Positions 8,156 to 17,768 of a DNA stretch of 56,653 nt are shown here, piece by piece (position 1 is the stretch's first letter; each line of letters opens with the position of its first letter). A program made the position numbers and the translations under genes. The notes below the pieces were generated by a model that was not told where the DNA came from, did no database searches, and saw nothing but the letters and a program-made list of their open reading frames with translations. This DNA is from Acidobacteriota bacterium (GTDB lineage Bacteria; Acidobacteriota; Terriglobia; UBA7540): the NCBI GenBank assembly GCA_021817045.1, contig JAKAWG010000026.1, positions 1 to 56,653 of the forward strand, read 5' to 3'.

Positions 8156-11100
8156 TCAATCCCACACGGGATTGCCTTCAAGTTTGTGGACGATCACATA
8201 GGTGTCCCGGTCGGATGCCGGAGGCCCGTAGTCGTTGAACCGGTAGGAATGTTGCCCATATCCACCTGCCATGAGAACCGGCTTCAAACGCATTCGGGTG
8301 ACGCTGTTCGTCCCTCCTCCGCGGCGGCGGTTCCTGACCGGCGATTTGGGGAACGAGATCGTGCGCTCGGGGGCGTGGTAGAAGATGCAGAGCCCTCGCG
8401 GAATCCGCGCGCTGACAACCGCTCTCGTCACAATGACCCCGTTGTCGTTATAGGCCTCCACCCAGTCGTTGTCCTGAACGCCGATCTCGGACGCATCCTT
8501 GTCGTTAAGCCAAAACGGCTCGACACCCCGGGAGAGCGTGAGCATCCGGAGGTCGTCATAGTAAGTCGAATGGATATGCCACTTACCGTGCGGGGTGATG
8601 CAAGTAAGAGCGAGAGAATGCGGAGTGGCCGAGCTACTGACCAGGTTCAAGGTATTTTCAGCGCTGATTCGGGGCTTGAACGTCGGCAGAGCCTCTCCAA
8701 ACGCCCGATAGGCCTCGTGATCGAGATACAGATGTTGCCGACCAGTAAGCGTCCGCCAAGGCACCCGCCGCTCGACATTCATTGCGTATCCGGTATAAGC
8801 GCGGCCCTTGTTGACGATCCCCGACCAGCATGGGCTGGTGAGAATCCGTCGCGGTTGCTGCACCATATCTTCGAAGCTGTAGCGAATCTCCCGCTCACCT
8901 TCCGCCAGATCCGCCAGCGGAAGGCCCACTTGGCGCTCCTTCTCCTTGAATCCGCGATACGCCATCTCGCCGTTTGTCTCCGGAGCGAAGAAGAGGACTG
9001 CATTTGCCGCATTTCGGACGTTTTCGAGCGACGGGTACTTTGATCCGTTCCACTCATACGCCGGGACTGTTCTGGCGAATTTGTCGTAGAGGTCGTCCAC
9101 GCGAATTTCGACTCCGTGATCTTCGACCCCATACTTCTTGATCCCGGGACCCAAAGCATTGAAGTGATGAAACAGACTCACATAGTCCCGCTCCACCACG
9201 TGGATGTGCGGCATAGTCTTGCCAGGCACGGGTTCGCACTCATCCCTGGACCAATCGCGTACCGTGGGCTGCGCAATTTCGTCCGGCGTGTCGTGAAGCA
9301 GCGGCGTGGTTACGACCTCCCGAAACGGTTCTGGAAAGTGGGCGCGCGCAAGCTCGCTGGTCTTCCGTGCGAGACTGTGAAAGATATCCCAATCGCTCCG
9401 CGACTCCCAGCAGGGCGGCACCGCGGCGCCCATCGGGTGAATATAGGAGTGAAGGTCAGTGCTGTTCAGGTCATCTTTTTCGTACCAGCTCGCCGAGGGA
9501 AGAATCACGTCCGAATAGAGCGCCGACGTATCCATGCGGAAATTCAGGTCGACTACCAGATCGAGTTTTCCTTGTGTGGGCGCGTCTCTCCACTGCACAT
9601 CACGGACACACTCAGCCGCGACCTCGTTAGCAATCACATTGTTGTGGGTGCCCAGGTAGTGTCGTAGAAAATACTCGTGGCCCTTGGCGCTCGAGTGCAG
9701 CGCATTCGCTCTCCAGATCAACCACACCCGCGGCCAGTTCTCGGGCGAATCCGGATCCTCCACGGAGAAGCGGATTTTGCCGGGCCGTAGCTGGTCCACC
9801 ACCCAGTTGCAGATTTCTGTATCGGTCTTTGCTCCCTCGCTCTCCGCTTCCCGGACAAGCTCGATCGGGTTCCTGTTAAATTGGGGATAAAAAGGCAGCC
9901 AGCCCATTCTTACAGCGGCCGCCTGCAAGTCCATGAAGTGCTCCCGTGCGAATGGGCCGCCTGGCGGATGAAAGTCCGGGAATGCCTTCTCATACCGCCA
10001 TTGGTCGCTGTGCACGTAGTGAAAAGAAGGGCCGTTCTGCAGCCGGGGCGGCCGGGTCCAGTCCAAAGCCATCGCCAGCGTGCTCCACGAGGCTGCCGGC
10101 GTCAGCTTTTCCTGGCCGGTGTAATGGTTCAGGCCTCCTCCGTTCACTCCAACACACCCGCAGAGAATCAGCGCAGTAATCCCGGTGCGATAATTCAAAT
10201 TCGCGTGATACCAGTGGTTCACTCCCGAGCCGACGATGATCGTGCATTTACCCCCGGTCTTCTCGGCGGTCGTTGCGAATTCTCGCGCGAGTTGCATCAC
10301 CGTGTTTCGGCCGACCCCGGTGAACTTCTCCTGCCATGCCGGCGTATAACCGCCGTCCTCATCCTCGTAGCCGCTTGGATATTCGCCGGAGAGCCCGCGG
10401 GATACGCCGGACTGGGCCATCAGCAGGTCAAGGACCGTGGTTACGGGGACGCGTCCATTGCCGGTCTCGAGATGCCGGACAGGCACCCCTCGCGACAAGG
10501 TCCGGCCGGACCCAAATTCGGTGAAGTTGACCTGGAGCACCTCGTCGTGTTGATCGAGCAGGCTGAGTTGCGGGTCGATCTCGGCGCCGTCCAGGCCGTC
10601 TTTCAATTCGAGGTTCCAGCGCCCCTTCTCCGACTGCCAGCGAAAGCCGATCGATCCCTGGGGCATGCGCGCCTGGCCGCTCGCTTGATCGAACACAACG
10701 AACTTCCAATCTCCGTGCTCCACATCTTTGTATCTCGCGAGGCAGGTTGCCCGAAGGAACTCGGCTGCAGTGTAAGCCTCTCCGTCTTTCCTAAGCTTCA
10801 CCAGGAAGGGCGCGTCGGAATTGCGCTTGAGATAGGTCACGAAATAGGGGACTTGGCGGTCCGCGTAGAATTCTTTCAGGATCACGTGATTAACGGCCAT
10901 CCACAGCGCCCCGTCCATACCCGCGTTGACAGGAATCCACCAGTCCGCGTGCTTCGAAACCTGACTAAAGTCCGGCGAGAGCACGACGAGCTTCGCCCCG
11001 TGATGCCGCGCCTCGACCACGAAATGGGCGTCCGGCGTGCGCGTCATGTTCAAATTGCTGCCTTCGGTCACGATATATTTGCTATTGAACCAGTCCGCGC

Positions 11101-11770
11101 TCTCGGCTACGTCTGTTTTTTCGCCCCAAGTCTCCGGCGAAGCCGGCGGGAAGTCGGCGTATAGATCGTAGAAGCTGAGAAGCACGCCCCCGAAGAGTTG
11201 CAGGAAGCGCGAGCCGGCAGCGTAGTTCATCATGGACATGGCCGGAATAGGGGAGAATCCGATGACGCGGTCCGGGCCGTACTTCTTGGCCGTGTAGATC
11301 ATGGAAGCGGCAATCATCTCGAGGCATTCATCCCACCCTGCCCGCCGAAAGCCTCCTTTGCCTCTCGCTGCCTGGTACTTCCCGCGCTTTTCCTCGTCTT
11401 CGACGATCGATGCCCACGCTTTTACCGGGTCCTGGTGCTGGGACCGGGCCTCATGCCAATAGTCCATCAGCACGCCCCGGAGGTACGAATACTTGATACG
11501 AACGGGGCTATAGATGTACCAGGAGAAAACGATGCCACGCTGGCACCCCCTCGGCTCGTAGAGCGGCAAGCCGGCTTCAAGCTTGGGGTAGTCGAGCGCC
11601 TGCATTTCCCATGTCACGATGCCGTTCTTCACGTAGACCATCCACGAGCACCCGCCCGTGCAGTTCACGCCGTGCGTGCTCCGCACTACCTTGTCGTGTT
11701 GCCAGCGGTTGCGGTAGAACTCCTCCCAGAACCGCGTCTGAGGGTTCATGATGTCTTTGATCCAGCTCAC
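8156..11770 (-). CDS. narG: Respiratory nitrate reductase alpha subunit (molybdopterin)
   Basis: About 1,204 residues, the catalytic Mo-bis-MGD subunit reducing nitrate to nitrite. The [4Fe-4S] (FS0) ligand set is HGVNCTGGC (His33, Cys37, Cys41) plus Cys76 in [21 protein letters not shown] and [21 protein letters not shown] are also diagnostic. No Tat signal is present, so it is the cytoplasm-facing type. The GTG at 11770 was chosen: AGGGAGGG lies upstream and GTGA overlaps the stop of the cytochrome c gene. The open frame extending further upstream overlaps that gene and has no homology. Confidence 0.96.
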   Translation of the reverse strand: MSWIKDIMNPQTRFWEEFYRNRWQHDKVVRSTHGVNCTGGCSWMVYVKNGIVTWEMQALDYPKLEAGLPLYEPRGCQRGIVFSWYIYSPVRIKYSYLRGVLMDYWHEARSQHQDPVKAWASIVEDEEKRGKYQAARGKGGFRRAGWDECLEMIAASMIYTAKKYGPDRVIGFSPIPAMSMMNYAAGSRFLQLFGGVLLSFYDLYADFPPASPETWGEKTDVAESADWFNSKYIVTEGSNLNMTRTPDAHFVVEARHHGAKLVVLSPDFSQVSKHADWWIPVNAGMDGALWMAVNHVILKEFYADRQVPYFVTYLKRNSDAPFLVKLRKDGEAYTAAEFLRATCLARYKDVEHGDWKFVVFDQASGQARMPQGSIGFRWQSEKGRWNLELKDGLDGAEIDPQLSLLDQHDEVLQVNFTEFGSGRTLSRGVPVRHLETGNGRVPVTTVLDLLMAQSGVSRGLSGEYPSGYEDEDGGYTPAWQEKFTGVGRNTVMQLAREFATTAEKTGGKCTIIVGSGVNHWYHANLNYRTGITALILCGCVGVNGGGLNHYTGQEKLTPAASWSTLAMALDWTRPPRLQNGPSFHYVHSDQWRYEKAFPDFHPPGGPFAREHFMDLQAAAVRMGWLPFYPQFNRNPIELVREAESEGAKTDTEICNWVVDQLRPGKIRFSVEDPDSPENWPRVWLIWRANALHSSAKGHEYFLRHYLGTHNNVIANEVAAECVRDVQWRDAPTQGKLDLVVDLNFRMDTSALYSDVILPSASWYEKDDLNSTDLHSYIHPMGAAVPPCWESRSDWDIFHSLARKTSELARAHFPEPFREVVTTPLLHDTPDEIAQPTVRDWSRDECEPVPGKTMPHIHVVERDYVSLFHHFNALGPGIKKYGVEDHGVEIRVDDLYDKFARTVPAYEWNGSKYPSLENVRNAANAVLFFAPETNGEMAYRGFKEKERQVGLPLADLAEGEREIRYSFEDMVQQPRRILTSPCWSGIVNKGRAYTGYAMNVERRVPWRTLTGRQHLYLDHEAYRAFGEALPTFKPRISAENTLNLVSSSATPHSLALTCITPHGKWHIHSTYYDDLRMLTLSRGVEPFWLNDKDASEIGVQDNDWVEAYNDNGVIVTRAVVSARIPRGLCIFYHAPERTISFPKSPVRNRRRGGGTNSVTRMRLKPVLMAGGYGQHSYRFNDYGPPASDRDTYVIVHKLEGNPVWD

Positions 11771-12354
11771 GACTGAAACCCTCCCTGGCGCCTCGCTTGT
11801 TCGACCATTCTTCTCCGCACCGATTGCAAGCGGTCTCGCCACACAACGCGCGTGAGGATGAGAAGCGCGCAGAATCCGAGGAAGCCCGCGAGCGCGATCA
11901 TCTGCGTATTCCACCACGCCTGCGGCTCTGTCGCAGCTTCTTTGAAAAACGCCAGCAGGTCAGCCCGCTCTTCTAATGTCAATGGATGGGGATCGTAGAT
12001 CGAGGTCATCACCGGGAAATAGAGCGTCTTCATGGCAACCGGCATCCCGCGAGAGCCCAACTTCCTGTATGCGCCGGTGAGATTCGGTCCGAGCGTCCCG
12101 CCGTTCGGAAAGCGAAGGCCGGCGATGCTGTGGCACACGGCACATGGCGGCCCGCCGTTTTGAAGACGAAGTCGGCCGGTGAAAAGCTCTTTGCCACGCG
12201 CTGCAGAACCCGGGGTGAGCATCGGCGCCCCTTGGACGTACGATTGAGGAGTAGCTGGCTGCCTCGAGACTTGGCGTTGCGCCGGCAGGGGCAGGGAGAA
12301 GGCACAAAGCACACACAAACACAGCCATCCGTTGGACGCCTTCAGCACGTTCAC
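11767..12354 (-). CDS. Membrane-anchored monohaem cytochrome c, first gene of the nar operon
   Basis: About 195 residues. From the GTG at 12354 (GGAAG 6 nt upstream) the protein begins with a signal peptide ending around LPLPAQ, then a single haem-c domain with CAVCH at about 71-75 and a probable axial Met after it, then one C-terminal membrane helix and a basic cytoplasmic tail. A longer open frame reaches 12420 but lacks a better start. A c-type cytochrome upstream of narG recalls NarC of Thermus, although that protein is dihaem; equivalence is not claimed. It could accept electrons from the Rieske/cytochrome b module or participate in quinol-independent electron flow. The stop overlaps the narG start. 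Confidence 0.78.
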   Translation of the reverse strand: MNVLKASNGWLCLCVLCAFSLPLPAQRQVSRQPATPQSYVQGAPMLTPGSAARGKELFTGRLRLQNGGPPCAVCHSIAGLRFPNGGTLGPNLTGAYRKLGSRGMPVAMKTLYFPVMTSIYDPHPLTLEERADLLAFFKEAATEPQAWWNTQMIALAGFLGFCALLILTRVVWRDRLQSVRRRMVEQARRQGGFQS

Positions 12355-12475
12355 AAAGATCTTCCAGTTGGCAGCGGGCTCACGATTATGTATCACGGTG
12401 CGATATATGTGAAAAGCCATCTCCCGACTTGTTCAGTGACCTAACACCTGTTTTTGGGGTGATCTCGAAACCAGG

Positions 12476-12529
12476 AGCTGCCGAGACAGCCACTCACCCG
12501 CATTCGCTAGCCTGGCAGCCTCGGCAACT
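12476..12529 (-). promoter_or_regulatory. Inverted repeat in the nar operon leader
   Basis: Arms AGCTGCCGAG (12476-12485) and CTCGGCAACT (12520-12529) pair at 9 of 10 positions around a 34-nt middle. In the minus-strand transcript this would be a long stem-loop some 120-170 nt upstream of the first start codon. It could be a leader structure or a decayed terminator of the upstream gene. Function unknown. Confidence 0.3.
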
Positions 12530-12740
12530 GCGATATGGCGTACCGCAGCAAACAATCAACGATCTGCATCGAAAAGAACAGGGTAGTTTAGACCCGATTT
12601 ACACATTCAGTAAAGCTCGATGTTGAATCGGATACTGAACCGGATTGGCTCTCCGCCCGAGGGATGCTCCTGCTTTATCCAGCGGCTTTTGCACTCCCGC
12701 GACCATCCTGATCGGGTACCCCGAAAATCGCGAAGTGGCA

Positions 12741-12752
12741 GCCCATATGGGC
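12741..12752. promoter_or_regulatory. Perfect 12-bp palindrome after the DUF2249 gene
   Basis: GCCCATATGGGC is a perfect palindrome immediately after the DUF2249 stop codon. There is no T-run, so it is not a standard intrinsic terminator. It may be a protein-binding site or chance. Confidence 0.25.
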
Positions 12753-13013
12753 CTATCGATTCTTTGCCATCTGAACACGCCACACTTCCGGTCCTTGTTC
12801 GAGATAACTCCAACTGAATTTCCCCTTTTGGACAAAATCCAGCTCGAAAAGAACAGGCTTCGGGTCGTGGTCTACGACCAGGACAAATGCCTGTCCGGGT
12901 TGCAACTCATTGAATGTCTTGAAGATCAGCGGGTGCCTCTCGGAATGCGGCACCTCACGGACGTCAATGGTTGAGGCGATTTTCGGAACGAAGTCTGCGC
13001 CGGGCGTACTCAT
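12753..13013 (-). CDS. DUF2249-family small protein
   Basis: 86 residues. The core resembles DUF2249 (TusA-like fold) domains: a TIDVREVPHSERHPLIF segment, then FNELQPGQAFVLVVDHDPKP and a C-terminal WRVQMAK strand. Such domains often accompany hemerythrins and denitrification genes; the exact biochemical role is unknown. A GAAAGGAGAG Shine-Dalgarno directly precedes the ATG at 13013, which excludes the longer frame to 13058. It follows the second hemerythrin gene by 103 nt and is probably cotranscribed with it. Confidence 0.8.
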   Translation of the reverse strand: MSTPGADFVPKIASTIDVREVPHSERHPLIFKTFNELQPGQAFVLVVDHDPKPVLFELDFVQKGKFSWSYLEQGPEVWRVQMAKNR

Positions 13014-13116
13014 AACTCTCCTTTCAAGGTTAAGAATCTGATGCGGCTCCGTACCCACAAATGGTGTCGACAGTGCAATTCAGCAGCAGCGGGATTGGGT
13101 GAGGAACCTGGCCGCA

Positions 13117-13668
13117 TTAGGCCCACTGGGAGACCAGTTCGCTCATCCGGGCGCGTAGCTGCTCGTGTTTCCCAGGGCCAAGGTCTTCTTCGAGCCGTTC
13201 AAAGTCGGCCACGATCGTGGCCTGCTCCTCCGGAGTCAGGACGTTATCCGCCATTCGAAACAGGACCTCCTCTTCCTTTCCGAAATGCGCCTGCATAAGG
13301 CCGGAATAATCCCATGCGGCGTGCGCCCAACGCTCCCCGGATTTTGCCACTCCAGGCTTATATTCCTCTGCGGCCACCTTCATCTCCTGAATAAGGTCCC
13401 GAGCCCGTTCGTGTTCCGCGAGCATCATGCCAAGCGGGCCGCCCCAAGTGCCAATACCTTTCCTCTCAAGGATCGGAAAGAAGATTCTTTCCTCCTTGGC
13501 GTGATGGCATTGCTCGACAAAGAGATGGATAAACTCCATCAACCGTGCCACAGCTTCCGGAGACACCTCTTCTCCGCGTGCAATCCTTGACGTCATGCGC
13601 TCCGCGAAATCCAGAGCCGCCCGGATTGACCGATGCTCTTCCTTTAGCAGTTTCGTCGCGCTCGCCAT
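13117..13668 (-). CDS. Hemerythrin-like (HHE) protein
   Basis: 183 residues, HHE domain starting at once: KEEHRSIRAALDFAERM, then EFIHLFVEQCHHAKEERIFFPIL, MLAEHERARDL and MQAHFGKEEEVLF supply the His/Glu ligand set of a di-iron four-helix bundle. Related proteins are implicated in O2/NO sensing and iron-sulfur repair. The ATG at 13668 is chosen because homology begins there; the frame open to 13842 adds unrelated residues. It is divergent from the NnrS-like gene, with two exact TGAC-N4-GTCA palindromes between the two starts. Confidence 0.85.
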   Translation of the reverse strand: MASATKLLKEEHRSIRAALDFAERMTSRIARGEEVSPEAVARLMEFIHLFVEQCHHAKEERIFFPILERKGIGTWGGPLGMMLAEHERARDLIQEMKVAAEEYKPGVAKSGERWAHAAWDYSGLMQAHFGKEEEVLFRMADNVLTPEEQATIVADFERLEEDLGPGKHEQLRARMSELVSQWA

Positions 13669-13718
13669 GGTCGTTGACCTCGCCGAATCATCGTGACGCT
13701 CAGGCAGCTCGCCCGATA

Positions 13719-13730
13719 TGACTAAAGTCA
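13719..13730. promoter_or_regulatory. Exact TGAC-N4-GTCA palindrome
   Basis: TGACTAAAGTCA lies 51-62 nt upstream of the hemerythrin start at 13668, in a divergent promoter region. Its size and symmetry fit a CRP/FNR-superfamily operator. The regulator is not in the window. Confidence 0.5.
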
Positions 13731-13829
13731 CAGTCGGGCCGGCTCGTCCGAACTCTCGGAAGGCATTGTTCCTGAAGAACGAATCGGCGGCTCTGCCACC
13801 AAAGATCAAATCGCAACAGCACGAGCCTG

Positions 13830-13841
13830 TGACAAAAGTCA
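13830..13841. promoter_or_regulatory. Exact TGAC-N4-GTCA palindrome
   Basis: TGACAAAAGTCA lies 135-146 nt upstream of the NnrS-like start, 111 nt from the other exact copy. Its spacing fits a site for the plus-strand promoter, with the first copy serving the minus-strand one. Confidence 0.5.
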
Positions 13842-13975
13842 TCGATACCTTTCGGATGGTCGAATAACCTAGAGGCGTTGTCGCATTTGGCAGCCGGCAA
13901 AAGAGTGTTCGCAGTGGGGCGGATTGAATCCCTCGGCAAATCCGGAAGAAATTACTTCATTCTCAAGGACAGGCC

Positions 13976-15523
13976 ATGACCAAGAAGATCGGGGCAACGA
14001 CTAGCGTGGCAGAGATCGTGCAGCTTTGTCCTTCGGCCAGGAAAATCTTTGATCGTCACGGCCTGCACGGCTGCGGCGGCGAGCACGGCCCGGCGGAGCC
14101 TTTGGAGTTTTTTGCACGCGCCCATGAGGTGGACCTCGATGCGCTCCTCAAAGACCTCAACGCCGAAATCGAGAAGCCTGAGCCTTATGTCTATCACGAG
14201 ACGTTGGCCGACTACATTTACCGGCGCTTCTTCAAGGCCGGAATCGCAATCGTCCTGAGTCTGGGAGGGTTGTGGGGCGTCATCTCGCTGATGCAGATTT
14301 CGCTTGGAAAGCAACTCCTCCAGCCTGCGCTGCTTCCCGCCATTCATGCCCACGCACACGCCATGATTTTCGGCTGGGTGGGCTTATTCGTGATGGGTTT
14401 TGCCTACCAGTCTTTTCCCCGCTTCAAGGTCACCACACTGTGGAAGCCGCAATTGGCCAACCTCACGCTCTATCTGATGTTAGGTGGAATCGCGCTTCGC
14501 GTCGCCGCAGACATGCTTCAGCACGGGCCGTGGGCCCTGAGCTTAGGAGGAATTTCTATCGCCGCGGAGTTTACCGCGATTTGCCTGTTGATGACGATCA
14601 TCCTCAAAACCGCGCGGCAGTCCGTTTCTCCGCATAACCCTTACGAGACGTTTATCATCGCGGCGCTTGCCTGGTTTCTGATCCAGGCGATTTTCGACGG
14701 GTTCTTCTTCTTTGCCGAGGCGACGGCGTTGAACCTCCAGCAAACCGTGTTCCGTACGGCGCTCTTGGATGTTCCGCTGCGAGACATCCAGTTGTTCGGC
14801 TTCGCGGCGCTGATTACTGCCGGCGTCAGCCAGCGGTTTGTGCCCGTGGTCTATGGCCTCGGCCAGCCCGGGCACGACCGGCAGAAACTCATCTTCTGGC
14901 TCATGAACGGTAGCCTCTTGCTCGATATTGCAAGCTATGTGGCCCTGCTGCTCACCGGGAATACAGTTTGGGCCATTCCTCTCGAGCTCTCCTACATCCT
15001 CATGGCGCTTTGGGCCGCGCTGCTGGTGATTCAGTTGCGCATCTTCACCCGTACGACGCAGTCCGACCGGAGCTGGAAATTCATCCGCGCCGCTTACGTC
15101 TGGCTGCTTGTGGCCATGCTCATGCTACCTTTCCTCATGCCGTACGGCGTGTTGACTGGTGAGGGCTTCTCGCACGCCTTCTGGGGAGCGCATCTTCACG
15201 CCTTTACCGTCGGTTTCATCAGCATGATGATCCTGGGTGTGTCCTCGCGCGTCGTCCCGATCCTTGCCGGGGTCGATTCGAAACAACTTACCTCACTATG
15301 GGGGCCATTCATTCTTCTTAATGTGGGGTGCGCGGGCCGCGTGATGCTTCAGGTTCTCACCGATTGGACTCCCAACATAGCGTACTCGCTCATCGGCGTG
15401 ACTGGTGTGATGGAGCTTGGAGCGCTGGCCTGGTGGGGTGTCGGATTATGGCAAATTATGAACTTGTCTAAGGTCCGGCGGCAAAGTGTCCTCACGGCGC
15501 CAAGTCCTTTGCCGGTTCCGTAA
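13976..15523 (+). CDS. NnrS-like haem/copper membrane protein with N-terminal ScdA-type domain
   Basis: 515 residues. Residues 1-70 form a DUF542/DUF1858-like domain (VAEIVQLCPSARKIFDRHGL, Cys18 and Cys33), the domain found at the N-terminus of the iron-sulfur repair protein ScdA/RIC. From about 88 onward come roughly 12 membrane helices of the NnrS or haem-copper-subunit-I-like type, with a His cluster HAHAH at 124-128 at a helix start and LRDIQLFGFAALITAGVSQRF and GAHLHAFTVGFISMMILG motifs. NnrS proteins protect against nitrosative stress. AAGGA precedes the ATG. The combination of an iron-sulfur-repair domain with a NnrS body is notable. Next to nar and hemerythrin genes, a role in NO tolerance is the best reading. 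Confidence 0.75.
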   Translation: MTKKIGATTSVAEIVQLCPSARKIFDRHGLHGCGGEHGPAEPLEFFARAHEVDLDALLKDLNAEIEKPEPYVYHETLADYIYRRFFKAGIAIVLSLGGLWGVISLMQISLGKQLLQPALLPAIHAHAHAMIFGWVGLFVMGFAYQSFPRFKVTTLWKPQLANLTLYLMLGGIALRVAADMLQHGPWALSLGGISIAAEFTAICLLMTIILKTARQSVSPHNPYETFIIAALAWFLIQAIFDGFFFFAEATALNLQQTVFRTALLDVPLRDIQLFGFAALITAGVSQRFVPVVYGLGQPGHDRQKLIFWLMNGSLLLDIASYVALLLTGNTVWAIPLELSYILMALWAALLVIQLRIFTRTTQSDRSWKFIRAAYVWLLVAMLMLPFLMPYGVLTGEGFSHAFWGAHLHAFTVGFISMMILGVSSRVVPILAGVDSKQLTSLWGPFILLNVGCAGRVMLQVLTDWTPNIAYSLIGVTGVMELGALAWWGVGLWQIMNLSKVRRQSVLTAPSPLPVP

Positions 15524-15551
15524 GATTTTCCCTTTTCCTACGACTGCGCCA

Positions 15552-16250
15552 ATGATCGGCGAGCCTATAGAGAAGATCGAACCATCCCAGATGGCGTTTG
15601 TTCCGGAGCTGACTTATGCTGGGTGCGGAAGGAGAAGTATAGGCCTAGTGACCCGCCCGAGTGGTTTCGTGCTTGCCGGGGGCCAGAGTAGCCGAATGGG
15701 TGTTGACAAGGCCCGGCTAAAAATCGGCGGACAGCCTCTCCTGCTTCGTACGTTGAGTTTCCTAAGACCCTATGTCGCTTCACTTGCGGTCCTGGGCGCT
15801 GCGGGTGATTATGACTTTTGTCACGATCCGGTCATCCCTGATCGCCTGTCGGGGAGAGGGCCGCTCGCTGCTATTTTGACAGGTCTTGAGCACTCGGCAA
15901 CCGAATGGAACATTTTTCTTGCTTGCGATTTGCCGTTGCTTGACGGCAGGTTCATCGAATTGCTCCTCTGCTCTATTGCAGGCAGCGACTCCGATGCGAT
16001 AGTTCCTCGCACCGCCGATGGCTGGCAACCGCTGTGTGCCGCCTATCGGAGAACAGCTGTCCCCCACATTCTCAAAGCATTAAAGGAAGGCGATTCTGCC
16101 GTCTTCAAAGTCTTGCCACGACTACGGGTGGACGCCATCACGGGCGAGCATCTGGAGTTGGCGGGGTTGCCGGAAAGGATCTTTGAAAATCTGAATTCTC
16201 CCGAGGATTGGAAAAGAATTCTGTCCCTCCTGAATGCCCGTGGCCAATGA
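15552..16250 (+). CDS. mobA: Molybdenum cofactor guanylyltransferase
   Basis: About 232 residues. It transfers GMP from GTP to molybdopterin to make the MGD form needed by NarG. The nucleotide-binding signature FVLAGGQSSRMG lies near residues 39-50, followed by DKARL, LACDLPLLD (metal-binding Asp) and a C-terminal FENLNSPEDW motif. The 38-residue N-terminal extension is atypical; an in-frame GTG at 15648 just before the signature is an alternative start. It lies 28 nt after the NnrS-like gene and overlaps the next start as ATGA. Confidence 0.9.
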   Translation: MIGEPIEKIEPSQMAFVPELTYAGCGRRSIGLVTRPSGFVLAGGQSSRMGVDKARLKIGGQPLLLRTLSFLRPYVASLAVLGAAGDYDFCHDPVIPDRLSGRGPLAAILTGLEHSATEWNIFLACDLPLLDGRFIELLLCSIAGSDSDAIVPRTADGWQPLCAAYRRTAVPHILKALKEGDSAVFKVLPRLRVDAITGEHLELAGLPERIFENLNSPEDWKRILSLLNARGQ

Positions 16251-16822
16251 AAGAACTGGAATACTACATTGAGGCTGCATCCAGAAATGGACGGCCTCCC
16301 CGACCGGGAATTATTCTCGCGATCAGAATGTGTCTGATTGCCCTCAAGCGACTTGAAATCACCGATCTGATCGAGCACAAAAGAACTCTGATCGTGATTG
16401 TCGAAACCGACCGCTGCCTGCCCGACGCGATTCAGCTCGTGACCGGTTGCCGCCTGGCAAACCGCACCTTGAAAGTAAGAGATATGGGCAAAATGGCCGC
16501 AGCCTTTCTCGATCTGACAACGGGGCGGGCGGTCCGGGTGGCTGCGCTGGAGTCAGCGAATAGAAAAGCTGTGCAACTCTACCCTGCGGTCGCCAGAGAG
16601 GAAGCTTTATCGCTTGCCTATCGCACTCTCAACGATGAAGAGCTTTATGACGCTGAATTCGTAAGAGTGAACCTCATCCCCGAAGACCTGCCTGGGTATC
16701 GGGCTCCTCGCGTCATCTGTGAGCAATGCGGCGAAGGAATAGCTTTCCGTCGCGAAGTTCGCGCCGGGGATCGGACTCTCTGCCGCGCCTGCGCGGGCGA
16801 GAGGTATTATGCGCCACTCTGA
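16247..16822 (+). CDS. FmdE-like protein with C-terminal zinc ribbon
   Basis: 191 residues. An FmdE-type domain (named after formylmethanofuran dehydrogenase subunit E) spans about 1-140, with IVETDRCLPDAIQLVTGCRLANRTL including conserved Cys. A zinc ribbon (CEQCGEGI ... CRACAGERYY) ends the protein. Such proteins accompany molybdenum or tungsten enzymes and are thought to help in cofactor or metal handling. The exact reaction is not established. The ATG overlaps the mobA stop (ATGA), indicating translational coupling and a shared task in molybdoenzyme maturation. Confidence 0.8.
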   Translation: MKELEYYIEAASRNGRPPRPGIILAIRMCLIALKRLEITDLIEHKRTLIVIVETDRCLPDAIQLVTGCRLANRTLKVRDMGKMAAAFLDLTTGRAVRVAALESANRKAVQLYPAVAREEALSLAYRTLNDEELYDAEFVRVNLIPEDLPGYRAPRVICEQCGEGIAFRREVRAGDRTLCRACAGERYYAPL

Positions 16823-16988
16823 CGGCCTACGCAGTAGTCCCTTTCATGACGCGTTTTCGTGTCGGCTTCGTCTCAGCCCGTATGGCGTCCACCTCACTTA
16901 CGTTCTTCGATCTTCATCGGCCGACGTGTAGAGGCTACCCGCTCAGACACCCGCTGATCTGTAATGCTAGCGCCCAGCTTACGGCCGT

Positions 16989-17414
16989 CTAAACCGCCGC
17001 GCCGCCCGCTACTGCGAAGAGAAGGGCTACTCCTCCCACGGCGACAAGGACCACTGCTTCGATCAGATCAAAGGCGATGATGGTCCGGTGTAGGCGACGG
17101 GTTAGCGCCCCAACACCCTCACGGTGATCGGTCAAGTGGATTGGACGTAACTCACCCACGAGCCAGATGCTCAGGTGAATCCCTGAGAATAGCACGACGG
17201 CTATTTCCCAGGCTGGCGCTCTCCACAGAGGCCAAGCCGCCAGAGTAAGCATCCAGTAGAGTGCTTCGACGCGTAGGGCACGCCGCGGAGGAAACTGTCT
17301 TTTGATCCACGAGTCGGCTTCACCATTCCAGGCCTTGAGGATCCTAGCTGTCGACAGGTGAATGACCAGCATCGCTGGCGTGAACGCTGCAATGAGAATG
17401 GCGAGAGTTTTCAT
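16989..17414 (-). CDS. Small membrane protein, unrecognised
   Basis: 141 residues with about four hydrophobic segments: near residues 3-22, 48-66, 70-88 and 115-138. Between them are basic stretches (WIKRQFPPRRALR). No family was recognised. The ATG at 17414 is chosen as the start of the first hydrophobic segment; the frame extends 12 codons further upstream. It is the last gene before the tRNA remnant, convergent with the mobA/FmdE pair. Confidence 0.55.
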   Translation of the reverse strand: MKTLAILIAAFTPAMLVIHLSTARILKAWNGEADSWIKRQFPPRRALRVEALYWMLTLAAWPLWRAPAWEIAVVLFSGIHLSIWLVGELRPIHLTDHREGVGALTRRLHRTIIAFDLIEAVVLVAVGGVALLFAVAGGAAV

Positions 17415-17768
17415 GGTCTTGTGATAACTGCCCTGCGAACGCTGGACCATCGTCTAGCTAGCAGGATTGCTCTGATATAGCCCAGTTTATACTCTCCCCT
17501 TTTCCACTTCACTTTCACGCGCACCGCCGCCCTTCGACCGTGCCCACGTCTCTATTGACTGGGGCCCGCCCAACGAAATTAAGGGTGAATCGCCGGTGCG
17601 ACCGCGCTCGTACAAAATCTGGTATTACAATTTCATTCCGGGTATCGGTCATAGCGTTTCCGTCACGTTTGTAGACCGACGGGGAAACCGGCGATTTCCG
17701 GATTGCGCCAGGTGCGACGCGCGAAGGGTTATTTCGTCGTTCTGTCCAACCCACGTAGACGTCCGGAT

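Larger units (their letters stand above)
12355..12752. other. Leader/intergenic region upstream of the nar operon
   Basis: About 400 nt between the nar operon and the DUF2249 gene without a supported gene. It must contain the nar promoter and any terminator of the DUF2249 transcript. No exact TTGAT-N4-ATCAA FNR box and no exact TGAC-N4-GTCA site was found. A GTGAC half-site near 12437 and the inverted repeat listed separately are the only structures seen. Confidence 0.6.

Noticed and set aside
9881..11164. Long plus-strand frame (427 codons) inside narG
   Set aside because: Antisense shadow of narG, which is unambiguous by cofactor and Fe-S motifs; GC-rich codon usage creates open antisense frames.
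12421..12620. Classical FNR box upstream of the nar operon
   Set aside because: No TTGAT-N4-ATCAA sequence within an acceptable number of mismatches was found by eye.
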